Below are positions 53,926 through 64,000 of a stretch of 64,000 nt of DNA, one piece after another (the first letter of the stretch is position 1; each line of letters starts with the position of its first letter). This DNA comes from Pseudoips prasinana (lineage: Eukaryota > Arthropoda > Insecta > Lepidoptera > Nolidae). The stretch covers positions 10,737,201-10,801,200 of the forward strand of contig OX621257.1 of the NCBI GenBank assembly GCA_951640165.1. The letters run 5' to 3'. The notes under the pieces are model-generated. The model searched no databases and was not told where the DNA came from. It worked only from the letters and a program-made list of their open reading frames with translations. A program made the translations under genes and the position numbers.

Positions 53926-54228
53926 TTTAATAAAAATAATGTGTCACTTACGGCACCCGGCAGGACAACTGACATGACATGGCTGTCATCTAGTGATTCA
54001 AAATTGGGGACCAACAGATTAACATGATCCTCAGTACGGTGATGCTCAGAAGCTTAAATTTTGTAGGCTACTGGTTATTGAGAACGCTGCGCTGGTTTAT
54101 ACTGTTTAACCCTTAACTGTAGTCGTGGGTCCAGGGGACCCAAGTTCAATCTTTGAACGCCTGTAGAAACTACGGCGGGTGCCCCAGTGCCCCGTGCTTC
54201 TAGATAACAGGCCTACAGTAAGCCGAAC
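53926..54228. repeat. duplicated flank, copy 1 (includes a piggyBac left end)
   Basis: TTAATAAAA-x-TAATGTGTCACTTAC, CACCCGGCAGGACAACTGAC and GATCCTCAGTACGGTGATGC, up to TTAACCCTTAACTGTAGTCG and 120 bases of the piggyBac left end. Nearly identical to 55556-55858, 1630 bases further on. The two copies part at 54229/55859. Confidence 0.85.
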
Positions 54229-54466
54229 TCGTGGTGGACATATGCAATTCCAATAAAGAACTTCAATAGGTTTCTTCAAGACTTTTATTTGACTTTCACA
54301 GTCTACATGCCACTTGGCTTGATCCATAGAGAAAGAGAGAGACAAAGGGACGGGACGACATTTTAAACAATAAAGTCATAGTCAATAAAAAAAAGTTGCC
54401 ACAAAGTTATGCATTTAAATCGACTAACTTAAAAATAATTGTTAAGAGACATGCACACGATAGGCG
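54229..54466. other. unique insert between array blocks
   Basis: CTCGTGGTGGACATATGCAA to GACACATGCACACGATAGGC; no ORF or repeat recognised. It joins straight back into a Helitron-like unit at 54467 without the start of that unit. Confidence 0.4.
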
Positions 54467-55555
54467 TGTACACCGTATATATATTCATATTTATGTAGAA
54501 AACAACGGTTATTTCAATATTACAAACAGACACTCCAATTTTATTTATTTGTGTAGCTGACAATAGCTGTACCTGCGCTTCGCCCGCGTGTCAGTTAGTT
54601 TATTTAGTTTTTTCTTGATTTTTTTCAAAAATAAAAGATTTTTTCTTAAATAAACGCAGCCTAAGTTACTCCTTATTATATAAGCTACCTGCCAATAAAA
54701 TTCCCGTCAAAATCGGTGCAGTCATTTCAGAGATTACAGACAGACAGACAAAAATTGTAAAAAATGTTAATTTGGTGTATGTACCGTATAAATATTCATA
54801 TTTATTTAGAAAACAACGGTTATTTCAATATTACAAACAGACACTCAAATTTTATTTATTTGTATAGATGACAATAGCTGTACATGCGCTTCGCCCGCGT
54901 GTCAGTTACGTTTATTTAGTTTTTTCTTGATTTTTTCTAAAATAAAAGATTTTTTTGTAAATAAACGTAGCCTAAGTTACTCCTTATTACATAAGCTACC
55001 TGCCAATAAAATTCTCGTCAAAATCAGTGCAGTCATTTCCGAGATTAGCCGGAACAAACAGACAGACAGACAGACAAAAATTGTAAAAAATGTTAATTTG
55101 GTGTATGTACCGTATATATATTCATATTTATGTAGAAAACAACGGTTATTTCAATATTACAAACAGACACTCCCATTTTATTTATTTGTATAGATGTATA
55201 GATGACAATAGCTGTACGTGCGCTTCGCCCGCGTGTCAATAAGTTTATTTAGTTTATTTAGTTTATTCTTGATTTTTTCTAAAATAAAAGATTTTTTCTA
55301 AAATAAAAGATTTTTTCTTAAATAAACGCAGCCTAAGTTACTCCTTATTACATAAGCTACCTGCCAATAAAATTCCCGTCAATATCGGTGCAGTCATTTC
55401 AGAGATTAGCCGAAACAAACAGGCAGACAGACAGACAAAAATTGTAAAAAATGTTAATTTGGTGTATGTACCGTATATATATTCATATTTATGTAGAAAA
55501 CAACGGTTATTTCAATATTACAAACAGACACTCCAATTTTATTTATTTGTATAGA

Positions 55556-55858
55556 TTTAATAAAATTAATGTGTCACTTACAGCACCCGGCAGGACAACT
55601 GACATGACGTGGCTGTCATCTAGTGATTCAAAATTGGGGACCAACAGATAACATGATCCTCAGTACGGTGATGCTCAGAAGCGTAAATTTTGTAGGCTAC
55701 TGGTTATTGAGAACGCTGCGCTGGTTTATACTGTTTAACCCTTAACTGTAGTCGTGGGTCCAGGGGACCCATGTTCAATCTTTGAACGCCTGTAAAAACT
55801 ACGGTGGGTGCCCCAGTGCCCCGCGCTTCTAGATAACAGGCCTACAGTAAGCCGAAGC
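55556..55858. repeat. duplicated flank, copy 2
   Basis: Second copy of 53926-54228, here continuing into the complete piggyBac remnant at 55739. Confidence 0.85.
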
Positions 55859-56698
55859 GTACGGAGGGGAACGTATGCGTTTTGCTCGCTTTTACTAAGG
55901 TGAGTATTGGTTTGCGTGCGGGTCCGTGGGGCCCACGACTATAGTTACGAAACTTTTTTAGTTTTTATTATTTATTAGTCAAACTGTTTTTTTTTTTGTT
56001 ATTGTTGATGGCAAACCAGCGGGTAGAGATAATATATTAGAGCAGTGGTTGAATGCTGAATCTAATAGTGATGAAGATCAAAACGGCAGCAATTTTCCCA
56101 CATCCTAAAATAATGTTCTGACCATCCACTCAGAAAATAAGTTTTCTGACAATGAAAAGAAGTTTGTGAAGTTGGAGAGGAATAAAAGAAAGAGTTGCTC
56201 TTTCTGTGCGCCAAACAAGAGAACGAAGACTATACTCTTATGTCCTAAGTGTAGAGTGCCTATTTGCATTACCTACATGTGCAAAAAAGGTATGCAATTC
56301 TTGCTTATGACTAGGTTATCAGCTTATGATGTCAATTTTTTTTTGGAGTTCGATTTTTAGTTATTGTTATAACTCTTTTAAAAATTATTATTTTTCGTTT
56401 ATGAAACAAGTTGTATTTATTTATTTTTGTGTATTTTTTCTATTTATGTTTTTTTTACGAAAGCATATTTTTAGAACAAGTCAATAAAAACTGATTCAAT
56501 GAAGTGCCATTATATATAAGAATAAAAGTTCCTATTTTGGAATTTGTTTAATATTACGATGGTTAATGTTTCATTGTAAAGTTTAATTAGTAAAAAAAGT
56601 GTAAAATTTAATTATTTTTTTGTTTTATTTCAAGCCAAAAATAGGCGGGTCCTGTGGGCTATAGAAGTGTGACTATTTTTCACCACTACAGTTAAGGT
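55739..56698 (+). mobile_element. piggyBac-like element, internally deleted (960 bp)
   Basis: TTAA at 55735-55738 and 56699-56702 flank it. The ends CCCTTAACTGTAGTCGTG and the complement of CACCACTACAGTTAAGG agree apart from two positions over 18 bases. The remaining coding parts are a short acidic segment and a Cys-rich end. The catalytic core of the transposase is absent. Confidence 0.78.
55996..56358 (+). pseudogene. piggyBac transposase remnant: acidic segment and C-terminal Cys-rich domain
   Basis: LEQWLNAESNSDEDQNGS (about 56036-56090) is an acidic stretch as found near piggyBac N-termini, followed by a stop. From 56166 the frame reads KLERNKRKSCSFCAPNKRTK, then LLCPKCRVPICITYMCKKG. 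The spacing CxxC...CxxC...C...C is that of the C-terminal zinc-binding domain that binds the element's ends. The ~400 residues with the catalytic Asp triad between the two parts are missing. After KKG the frame continues into AT-rich non-coding sequence, and the last codons are not family-like. Confidence 0.65.
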
Positions 56699-56702
56699 TT
56701 AA

Positions 56703-57790
<1,088 letters not shown>

Positions 57791-57844
57791 TATGCTCATC
57801 AGTATATTTAAGCTTTATTATTTATATCCTTTCTCTTCTTTTTT

Positions 57845-57975
57845 GTTCATTTGCAAATATGTAATTGACGGGCACAAAGTATATCCAAACTCCAAACTAC
57901 TACTTAGGGATGAAACAAATACTTGTTCTATGCAGGAATCGAACTCAGGACACAAAGTGCCAGAGCCAAGTATCT
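57845..57975 (-). mobile_element. SINE-3, diverged
   Basis: GTAATTGACGGGCACAAAGT, CCAAACTCCAAACTACTACT and CAGGAATCGAACTCAGGACA (reversed B box), then CCAAGTATCTTAACCGCCTG. Same order as 39653-39880 in reverse. Confidence 0.6.
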
Positions 57976-58247
57976 TAACCGCCTGTTCAGTCATAAATTA
58001 TTACTAACACTAAGCACGTTTTTATTATGTAATTCGAATTTTGAAATGTTAACCCCAATATTTACAGCCATAAACAAAGGCAGAGGGAATGCCTCCTCGC
58101 ACCCTCTGCATAAATCATTGGTGACACGAATCTCAGGTAGGAGTCCCTTAGTACATTATAGGTACGTCTAAAGAGAAATATAGCACAAAGCTGCAATATA
58201 TCACGTTTAAATAAGATGTTTTTGGTAGACATAGAATTGTAGATTTA
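57976..58247. other. unassigned spacer
   Basis: No gene. GTAGGAGTCCCTTAGTACAT and GCCTCCTCGCACCCTCTGCA are not repeated elsewhere in the window. Confidence 0.3.
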
Positions 58248-58312
58248 GTTTACTCTGGGTGTAATGATCTATATAATAATGTATTTATAAAAGAAAATTA
58301 GTATATGAGTAG
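58248..58312 (+). mobile_element. SINE-2 internal fragment
   Basis: CTCTGGGTGTAATGATCTAT, ATAATGTATTTATAAAAGAA and GTATATGAGTAGATAGG match the middle of SINE-2. Confidence 0.55.
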
Positions 58313-58517
58313 ATAGGATTTGGAGTTCTGGCTCGTGAGCCAGAACTCCGGAATCCTTCGATAGACCGACTCATCGTCAGTAAAAAAAAGTTTGGAATTA
58401 AATTAGGGGTTTTGACACACGCCCCATCGAATGCACGCATCCATTTATGCGTATCTAGCATGGCTTTTGATTTACGACAATTTATTATAAACCGATTAAC
58501 TTTAACTCAAAATTATA

Positions 58518-58944
58518 TAAGGTTTTAATTCACGTAGACTTTAAAAAAGCGCTTGTAAATAGTCAGAACATGTTTGTAGTAATATAGTTGTATACATTAT
58601 TATTTCTAGTTACATAGATATTTAGGTACACATTGTATTGATAGTATGAAAACATTTATAAAATTTATTTTATTATAGCAATGAGCTAACTTATATCAAG
58701 TTATTATGTTTAATTATCTAGTTTAAGTCTAATATTTTGACTACATATTGTCAATGGTTTTGTCTATATTAAGGTATTATTATTATGACGGACCTTGTGT
58801 TAATAACGCCGGTCGCGCTTTAATGCTACCACCGGATCCAATGCGCCCCAACTGAGAAGACCCAGCGAAACAAACTCAGTGGGTTCATCTACTACCGGTT
58901 TCAACACGACCCAGTTGAGACGGTCCGGCGAAACATACTCAATC
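58518..58944 (-). mobile_element. LINE-A 3' UTR fragment (copy 3)
   Basis: TTCACGTAGACTTTAAAAAA, GCGCTTGTAAATAGTCAGAA, GGTCGCGCTTTAATGCTACC, CGACCCAGTTGAGACGGTCC and GGCGAAACATACTCAA. Very similar to 396-822, with short deletions. The simple tail is missing and the body stops abruptly at 58944, where Polinton-derived sequence begins. Confidence 0.82.
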
Positions 58945-59025
58945 ACTATATTGTTCTTTATCACGACGCAAGCTCCACTTCGCCATCAATAAATTTACAA
59001 CGCCTTGTTTACTAGTCGAACTTTT

Positions 59026-59430
59026 TTAAAAATAGTGTTTGAACATATTGTACAGCAATATATCATTGACAATTGTTTCACTTATGTTAAATAAATTCGT
59101 AAATTCCACCATACTATGGTCATTGAATTTATAGTACAAATATACCAAACAGTACTGGCCGCATACTGTTGTCCGTATCCTTTGACTATTGAAATACCAC
59201 ACTCTGTAATTTCTGTTTAAAAACGTTCTGTGGAAGCCTGTAGGTGGTCGACCAAGCAAATCAAAATATTGTCCAACACTGTTTTTGGATATGTGTATGG
59301 CTACAAATTGAGACCCTGGTTATGTGTCCGTATCCAAATTGCTTACTAAGAAAGTAGGCGCTTCGATATGTATAGGTAATATGTTTGCTGCATACACGTT
59401 ATTACATAAAAATATGTGAATTTTATATAA
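59026..59430 (-). pseudogene. Polinton adenain-like cysteine protease, broken
   Basis: Read on the - strand from about 59430, the frame has VYAANILPIHIEAPTF and LVSNLDTDT, a stop, then VAIHISKNSVGQYFDLLGRP, PTGFHRTFLNRNYRVWYFNS and TTVCGQYCLVYLYYKF, ending at 59026. The YFD-x-LGRPP block and CGQYC box, with the presumed nucleophile Cys, are the signature of the adenovirus-type protease found in Polintons, which matures capsid proteins. The position just before VAIHI, where the family usually has its catalytic His, reads Gln (codon at 59310-59308). Length (~130 residues) is close to the usual. One internal stop and the lost His mark it as inactive. Confidence 0.75.
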
Positions 59431-59647
59431 AAATAAACATAAAATAAACATTCTTGGATCTCGTGTTCATATTTATTAGCAACTATGCTACCTTGTGAAG
59501 ATTCCTGTTTTGAATGGTTATAATGATAATGTTCACTTACTATTTAAGGAAAGTTGTAAATAAAAAGATTTAAGCTATGTTGGTAATTATATATTTATTG
59601 ATATCACCCTTATGCTAAGATTATAATCAATATACAATAATTTTATC
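59431..59647. other. spacer between protease and capsid remnants
   Basis: AT-rich, no coding frame; intergenic sequence of the Polinton. Confidence 0.4.
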
Positions 59648-60330
59648 TTAATTAATAGTAAAGTCTACGGTTATATTGTAATTCTCATATGTATAATCGT
59701 AACAACTATAGTCTACGATAACATTACGATTCTTATCAATTTCAATTACATTATCGAACTCGGCATAAACAAAACAGTTAATAGTTTGAAAAAGAGACGA
59801 TTCAAAACGGACTTCCAATCTTACGCTATCATTCCTTATCAGATTTCAAATGACTTAATGAATTAGCTGATAAATCAGGAGTTAAGTCAATAGCTAGTAG
59901 GCAATAACCTTTGGCATCTGTTCCCTAGATATTCCATTCCCTTCGTTAATAAAATGTATGCTCGTTCCAGAGAATAATGTATGATAGGCTGCAGTGAAAA
60001 TATTACTCTCAAATGATGGTTGTAACGCTTAAGAAGGTATTTGCTGACCATCAATATATAAACAGAATAATCTCTAGCCATAATTATCAAAATTAAAGGT
60101 ATTTTTAGTAAGACTACCATTGGACGCCGTGTTATTTACAAACCCAACTATACATCTTTTTGGTACTTATATCAGAAAAATATTATCATGGGTTTTTCCC
60201 TGATGGTATCGTTAACACTTCAACTTCGACTCGTGTAGTAGGATATTTAATTTTAGCTGTAGTAGAGGCTAAAACTTTCTGATGCCCGACGGCAATGAGA
60301 GTTGCGTCTACAATGCTAATCTAAATTACT
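59648..60330 (-). pseudogene. Polinton major capsid protein, C-terminal part, broken
   Basis: The - strand in shifting frames reads, from about 60330: VEVEVLTIPSG (near 60230), LYIDGQQIPS, ALQPSFESNIFTAAYHTLFS and SIHFINEGNGIS, then VRLEVRFESSLFQTINC and FVYAEFDNVIEIDKNRNV, ending at a TAA at 59648-59650. The order RVEV-x-x-x-x-IPSG, YIDG-x-Q, and VRLE...FVYAEF...ID-x-NRNV follows the C-terminal jelly roll of Polinton capsid proteins, which form the icosahedral shell. Several stops and at least two frameshifts break it. The N-terminal half is not found; the next 750 bases give no capsid-like text. Recognition is by eye, so subfamily is unknown. Confidence 0.7.
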
Positions 60331-61082
60331 ATTTATGTTTGAAATGCTTTAAACACTAATAACTTGTGACTGTTTACTTGAAATTAATTTGATAATTTAT
60401 ATCTTAACGATTTACTTACCGAGATAATGTGTGGTAACGATTTGAGTGAATAGTGTCCAGTGAAGTGTGTCTATTTTATTAAGTATTGTATTTTATTAAG
60501 TTGTGAAGGTAAGATTAAAACCATTTATATTTTTTTACTTTCAAATATTATTACTAGCGAAAAAAATACATACAAACAGTATTATTATACACCATCATCA
60601 AATGAAGACAGTAATGGTAAATTGATAATTGCGAAAGAAAATATGAAACTATAACGAAAATGAGAGAAACAAGAAAGCCTTGATGAATTTTTTGAGTTAC
60701 AAAAAATAAAAAGAAAATACAGTGTCAGTGTTCATCGGTGTCTAGAGCTCATCCAAACGGTGGTGTTGTATATATATCCAATAAAAAAATAGAATCATCA
60801 TCATCATCATCTTCACACTTAATAAAAATTGAAGTGTATGATTTAAAAAAAATATACTAAAAATACCCAGCGATGAACACTAGAAAAATTTAAAAGTGAG
60901 TGTTAAATATTACGCCAATGAGACAAACAAAAAATTTGAAATCAGCCATTACACTATATACAAGATAAAGAAATTTCGTTGCCGGATTGATGTAAAAAAT
61001 ATTTTTTTAACAATAACAATAATTAGTAACTTTAAGAAAAATAAAGTTAGAATTACTGAAGGCCATAGACCAAATTGCTTTC
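60331..61082. other. Polinton interior, unassigned
   Basis: Two + strand frames of about 64 codons (60460-60654, 60896-61087) show no known domain. A third + frame near 60663-60850 reads ELQKIKRKYSVSV, then a serine run from an (ATC)n microsatellite (60794-60812). These could be scraps of another Polinton gene; I cannot name it. Confidence 0.35.
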
Positions 61083-62395
61083 ATTAAAACGGGGGGTTAG
61101 GGCTGGTGTATCTCTATGTAGCAATCGATATGCAAAAGCTAATAATAGATTTTTAGATGATTTTGATGGAAATATTCCTATATCGTACTTAGCTTATTTT
61201 GATGCGAATAATTTTTATGGTTAGGCTATATACCGCAGTACCTTCCTGAGGGTGGTTTTGAGTGGGTAAATCTGGACACCAATTTTAAAGTTGATGATAT
61301 TTCCTAATACGATTTCATATTAGAAGTTGACCTGGAATATCCTGATGAAATTCATGATTTGCATTCCGACTTGCCATTGTGTCCCGAAAATATACCTAAG
61401 TTTAAGAGAATCAAACGAAAAAAACCAATAACAAATTTAAATAATTAAGAAAAATATAAAATTCATTACAGAAACCTAAGGACTCTCTTAGAATTACTAG
61501 AACTTAAATTAGTCAAGATTCATAGGATCTTAAAATTTAGACAAATTCCATGGTTAAAAAAAACATTGATTGAAATACTGAAGAGAACAAAAGAAACAAA
61601 TGAAGAAACAAAAGCAGTCTCCGATTTTGAATGAGGATTTTTTTTACTTAATGAAAATCATCGGCAAAACAACGGAGAATGTCGAAAAAAGGGTAAATGT
61701 AAAATTGTTGTCCCATTGAGAAAATCTTTGGGTGTTCAAGATTTTATTGCGAATCCAGAATTTAAGAACTTTCATTTTTTTCGGAAAATTTTGTATCAGT
61801 ACAATTATTAAAACTTAAGGTATTTTACGATAAGCCTATTTACTTAGGTTCTGCCATCTTAGATATATCAAAAACTCTTATGTATGAGTTTCATTACAAG
61901 CATATGTCAACTAAGGTTAGTAAGCAAACAAAATTATTGTACACTGATACCGACAGACAAATTTTCTAAAATGATTTCTATGAAAATAACAAGCCCGATC
62001 TGCATTCGCGATCATCTAATTATCCTTTAAATAATATATTTGATTTTCCTCAAATCAACAAAAAGAAATTAGGGTTTTTCGGAGATGAAAATAATGGAAA
62101 AATTGTAAAAGAATTTGCAGGTCTACGCTCAATGGTGTATGCAATTCAAACCAAAAACAAATGAACAGCGAAAGTTAGTGTTAACAAAAGTGTTACAAAA
62201 AGGATGACAATGAAAAATCAAAAATCATGTCTTTTTAATAAAGTTAATCAATATGATGCATGTATAGATTTAGATCAATAAAACACAAAATATTCACACT
62301 AAATATTAACAAAGTTTGTATATCTTATAATGATACAAAAAGATTTATTTTTTCTAATCACGTTGACACATTAGCACGGGGTGATTATAAATTAA
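61083..62395 (+). pseudogene. Polinton protein-primed DNA polymerase B: palm, fingers and thumb part
   Basis: On the + strand in three frames: RYAKANNRFLDDFDG, then SYLAYFDANNFYG (the palm motif A block, near 61185-61220), EGGFEWVNLD, FILEVDLEYPDEIHDLHSDL and PLCPENIP. Next come LKLVKIHRILKFRQIPWLK and a decayed GK-x-x-EN block near 61655-61685 (motif B). Then LYTDTDRQIF (motif C region near 61938, where the second Asp of the D-x-D pair is kept), KKKLGFFGDENNGKIVKEFA, GLRSMVYAIQTKN and a C-terminal tail to about 62395. The protein-primed type B polymerase copies the element from a terminal protein. More than ten stops or frameshifts kill it. No exonuclease part precedes it on this strand. Confidence 0.78.
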
Positions 62396-62693
62396 GATAA
62401 GCTATGTAAATAACAAATGGCTGTAAATATATTACTTATGTTTTAAGCTAACAAAAAAATTCAATATTTTGAGATTTTATTTATTTATTTATACCACATA
62501 CACTACCATTACAGTATAGATGTGTAAATAAGTCAGTTATTTTGTTGCTGATGTTAAAAAATTGCGTAAAATTGTGTGTTTAGATATAAGAGTTGTTTTA
62601 GTCAATGTGTGATTATTATACATATAAATGTATCGTGTAAATCTTAATTGTAATAAAATGTATCTCCCTCATAAAAATTTCTTCTTTTTTATC
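62396..62693. other. AT-rich junction between the two polymerase parts
   Basis: Non-coding sequence with a TTTATTTATTTATACC tract at 62478-62493 and AATAAAATGTATCTCCC near 62652. It separates the two convergent polymerase fragments and holds the break that turned one around. Confidence 0.4.
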
Positions 62694-63920
62694 ATATCAA
62701 TTAGGATCACTGTACGTTTCATACTTAGACAAACTATCATCGAATGAACGTTTAAAGTAATATCCAAAGCTATAAGCCTCATATTTATGAACGTTGTTGT
62801 AATATGGTTTTGATGGGTCATTGGTACACGTTTGTACGGGTTTTAAAAACGATTCAAAATCAGCGTAGACAACAAAGGGAATTTTCATTTTATTTTGAAA
62901 CTTATCAAACTTTAACTCATAACTTGCTACAGTTTTCCAAACCAATTTTTTTAAGTATGCTCATTAGGTACATTTGTAGTGATGTGGCGACAGTCATGCT
63001 GTTGATGGTTAGTCAATTTATCTTTAGTGGAAAAAAACACCAAAAATCCGTTGCATAAAAATATCCAGCAATAGTGACCGTTACTCCCATTTTGTAGGTA
63101 TATATAACAGATTGATATGTGTATTTTTTGGCATTTCGTAATATAAAGTGGACCAACAATGGTATATTTTTTAACTTTGATGTCATATTCCAAACCCCAA
63201 ACAGTAATAGATTACACATAATTATTTGTTACTCCCATTTTGTATAATTTATTTTGTTTCTCAATTTTATCAATATCATTTAATTTGACAGGGAAAGACA
63301 CACCCATAAATTTTACTATATTTGAATAAGAGCCGTAAGATGACGGCCGTTCTGAATTTTTGCTAAACGGATATTTTGATGAGTGAACCCCCTTTTAAAA
63401 CAAAAAAGATCTGATTTTTTTAGTTTCACAACATCTTTTTGTAATTGATGTCTTTGGGTAAATCAATATATGAATTTCCACTTAATGGGTTGAATTTATT
63501 TATGTTCAATTTTATGTAATCTATTTTGGTTAAACTCCATCCACTATCTTTCTTTTCAAAAGCATTTATCCTGTTTACTAAAGTGTCGCGCAAGGATGAC
63601 ATAAAAATGTTTAGATCGTCGGCTTGGTCAATTATGAAGTTACTTATTTGACAATTTTTTGTTTGTTTTTTTTTTTGGATTTTTGAATAAAATTTGCATG
63701 TAATACAACGTTTATCTTAACAGCAGTATGTTGTTTAATAGCATCATTAATAAAAAAATGTATTTCACTTTCAATAGATTCGATAAATAATTCCAGTGTT
63801 TGGAAAACTAAACTAGGTTGCTGTTTGCTTTTAACTTTGCAAGATATAACGTTGACCAAAAGCTGATTCTACAACGGATACATTTTCTAAAGAACGAGAT
63901 TTTCATCAATTATTTTTATG
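62694..63920 (-). pseudogene. Polinton protein-primed DNA polymerase B: N-terminal and exonuclease part
   Basis: On the - strand: VVESAFGQ and ISCKVKSKQQPSLVFQTLEL, FIESIESEIHFFINDAIKQH and INVVLHANF (63860-63700), then DDLNIFMSSLRDTLVNRINA, SGWSLTKIDYIKLNIN and FNPLSGNSYIDLPKDI (63640-63430). Next FLVFFSTKDKLTNHQQHDC (near 63040-62990) and finally IPFVVYADFESFLKPVQ, with the D-x-E pair of exonuclease motif I, ending SKYETYSDPN at 62697. This layout, a Cys/His segment before the YADFES motif, is typical of Polinton polymerase B. Stops and shifts occur throughout. The rest of the exonuclease domain does not follow on this strand. Confidence 0.78.
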
Positions 63921-64000
63921 GATATTGCTTTTTGTATGATTTGCATAATATCTTCTACTAACCAGAGTATTACATGTATCACTTTTCCGTATTAGTCGAA

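Larger units (their letters stand above)
52116..55555 (-). repeat. tandem array of Helitron-like/MINE units with (GACA)n
   Basis: Units start at AGCTGTACGTGCGCTTCGCC: 52503, 52895, 53219, 53611, 54565, 54876 and 55210. They are preceded by a divergent first unit at 52119 (CTAGCTGTTACCCGCGACTTC). Each has CTACCTGCCAATAAAATTCC, CGTCAAAATCGGTGCAGTCA, GATTAGCCGGAACAAACAGA with 2-4 GACA repeats, then GTGTATGTACCGTATATATA and a TTTATTTATTTGTATAGAT end. Spacings 392, 324 and 392 show alternating long and short units, where the long type has a 66-base end duplication, giving a 716 bp higher-order period. Units face as the 3' end (CTAG) of Helitron-like repeats read on the - strand. Open frames of ~100 codons inside are shadows of the repeat. 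Confidence 0.85.
58945..64000. mobile_element. decayed Polinton/Maverick element (runs off the right edge)
   Basis: Remnants of three hallmark Polinton proteins lie together: adenain-like protease (-), double-jelly-roll major capsid protein (-) and protein-primed DNA polymerase B (two parts, opposite strands). Polintons are large virus-like DNA transposons with such a gene set. All reading frames here carry stops and frameshifts. Neither terminal inverted repeat is visible, nor an integrase or packaging ATPase, so only the middle of the element is in view. The left edge against LINE-A copy 3 is approximate. Confidence 0.78.

Noticed and set aside
52511..55193. Repeated ~100-codon open frames with nearly identical translations in the Helitron-like array
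   Set aside because: They follow the tandem unit exactly, contain the (GACA)n microsatellite translated as TDRQT, and are disrupted or absent in diverged units. They are shadows of a repeat, not genes.
56166..56360. Free-standing zinc-finger gene
   Set aside because: The Cys pattern lies between TTAA-flanked inverted ends and fits the piggyBac C-terminal domain, so it is part of a deleted transposon.

Overview
The window looks like a stretch of insect nuclear DNA, most likely from a moth or butterfly, in which essentially everything recognisable is a transposable element or its debris. I found no host gene with a convincing exon structure, no rRNA or functional tRNA gene, no CRISPR array and nothing of bacterial type. 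The lepidopteran assignment is inference. It rests on the mix of families: LINEs ending in AAAT-type tails, tRNA-headed SINEs, short Helitron-like repeats whose ends read CTAGCTGTGCCCCGCGG, a poly-C-headed repeat with GACAGACA tails, and the ACCGACTTCAAAA repeat.

Layout. 0-5.7 kb: an RTE-type LINE on the + strand, split by a 4.2 kb CR1/Jockey-group LINE (LINE-A) on the - strand. 5.7-7.5 kb: a dead LINE-B (-). 8.5-12.4 kb: LINE-C (+), nearly full length, with an FP-like ORF1 and an ORF2. 12.4-15.3 kb: a SINE, LINE debris and LINE-D (-), whose endonuclease is fused in frame to the end of its RT. 15.3-26 kb: interspersed repeats, two MITE families, a second LINE-A copy, nested SINEs and Helitron-like elements, including a ~250 bp tandem array at 23.9-24.9 kb. 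27.8-28.3 kb: an internally deleted mariner-superfamily element. 31.9-33.4 kb: LINE-F (-), carrying both a TTAA-targeted foldback MITE and a small LINE insertion, each with a precise target-site duplication. 34.2-37.3 kb: LINE-G (-), the best preserved ORF2 in the window. 37.3-52 kb: SINEs, LINE 3' fragments, hairpins and diverged tandem repeats of ~147 and ~184 bp. 52.1-55.6 kb: a tandem array of Helitron-like units with a 716 bp higher-order period. 55.7-56.7 kb: an internally deleted piggyBac. 59.0-64.0 kb: a decayed Polinton/Maverick with protease, major capsid protein and two oppositely oriented parts of its protein-primed DNA polymerase B.

The genes do not work together as a host pathway. 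The order of events can be read from nesting. Several insertions can be removed on paper to restore a reading frame: the TTAA MITE and the 7 bp-TSD LINE in LINE-F, and LINE-A inside RTE. The two long LINE-A copies are nearly identical, and LINE-G has only one stop and one frameshift, so these are the youngest large insertions. The Polinton and LINE-B are old and riddled with stops. Such nested, host-gene-poor sequence would suit heterochromatin or a W chromosome, but that cannot be tested from this window.
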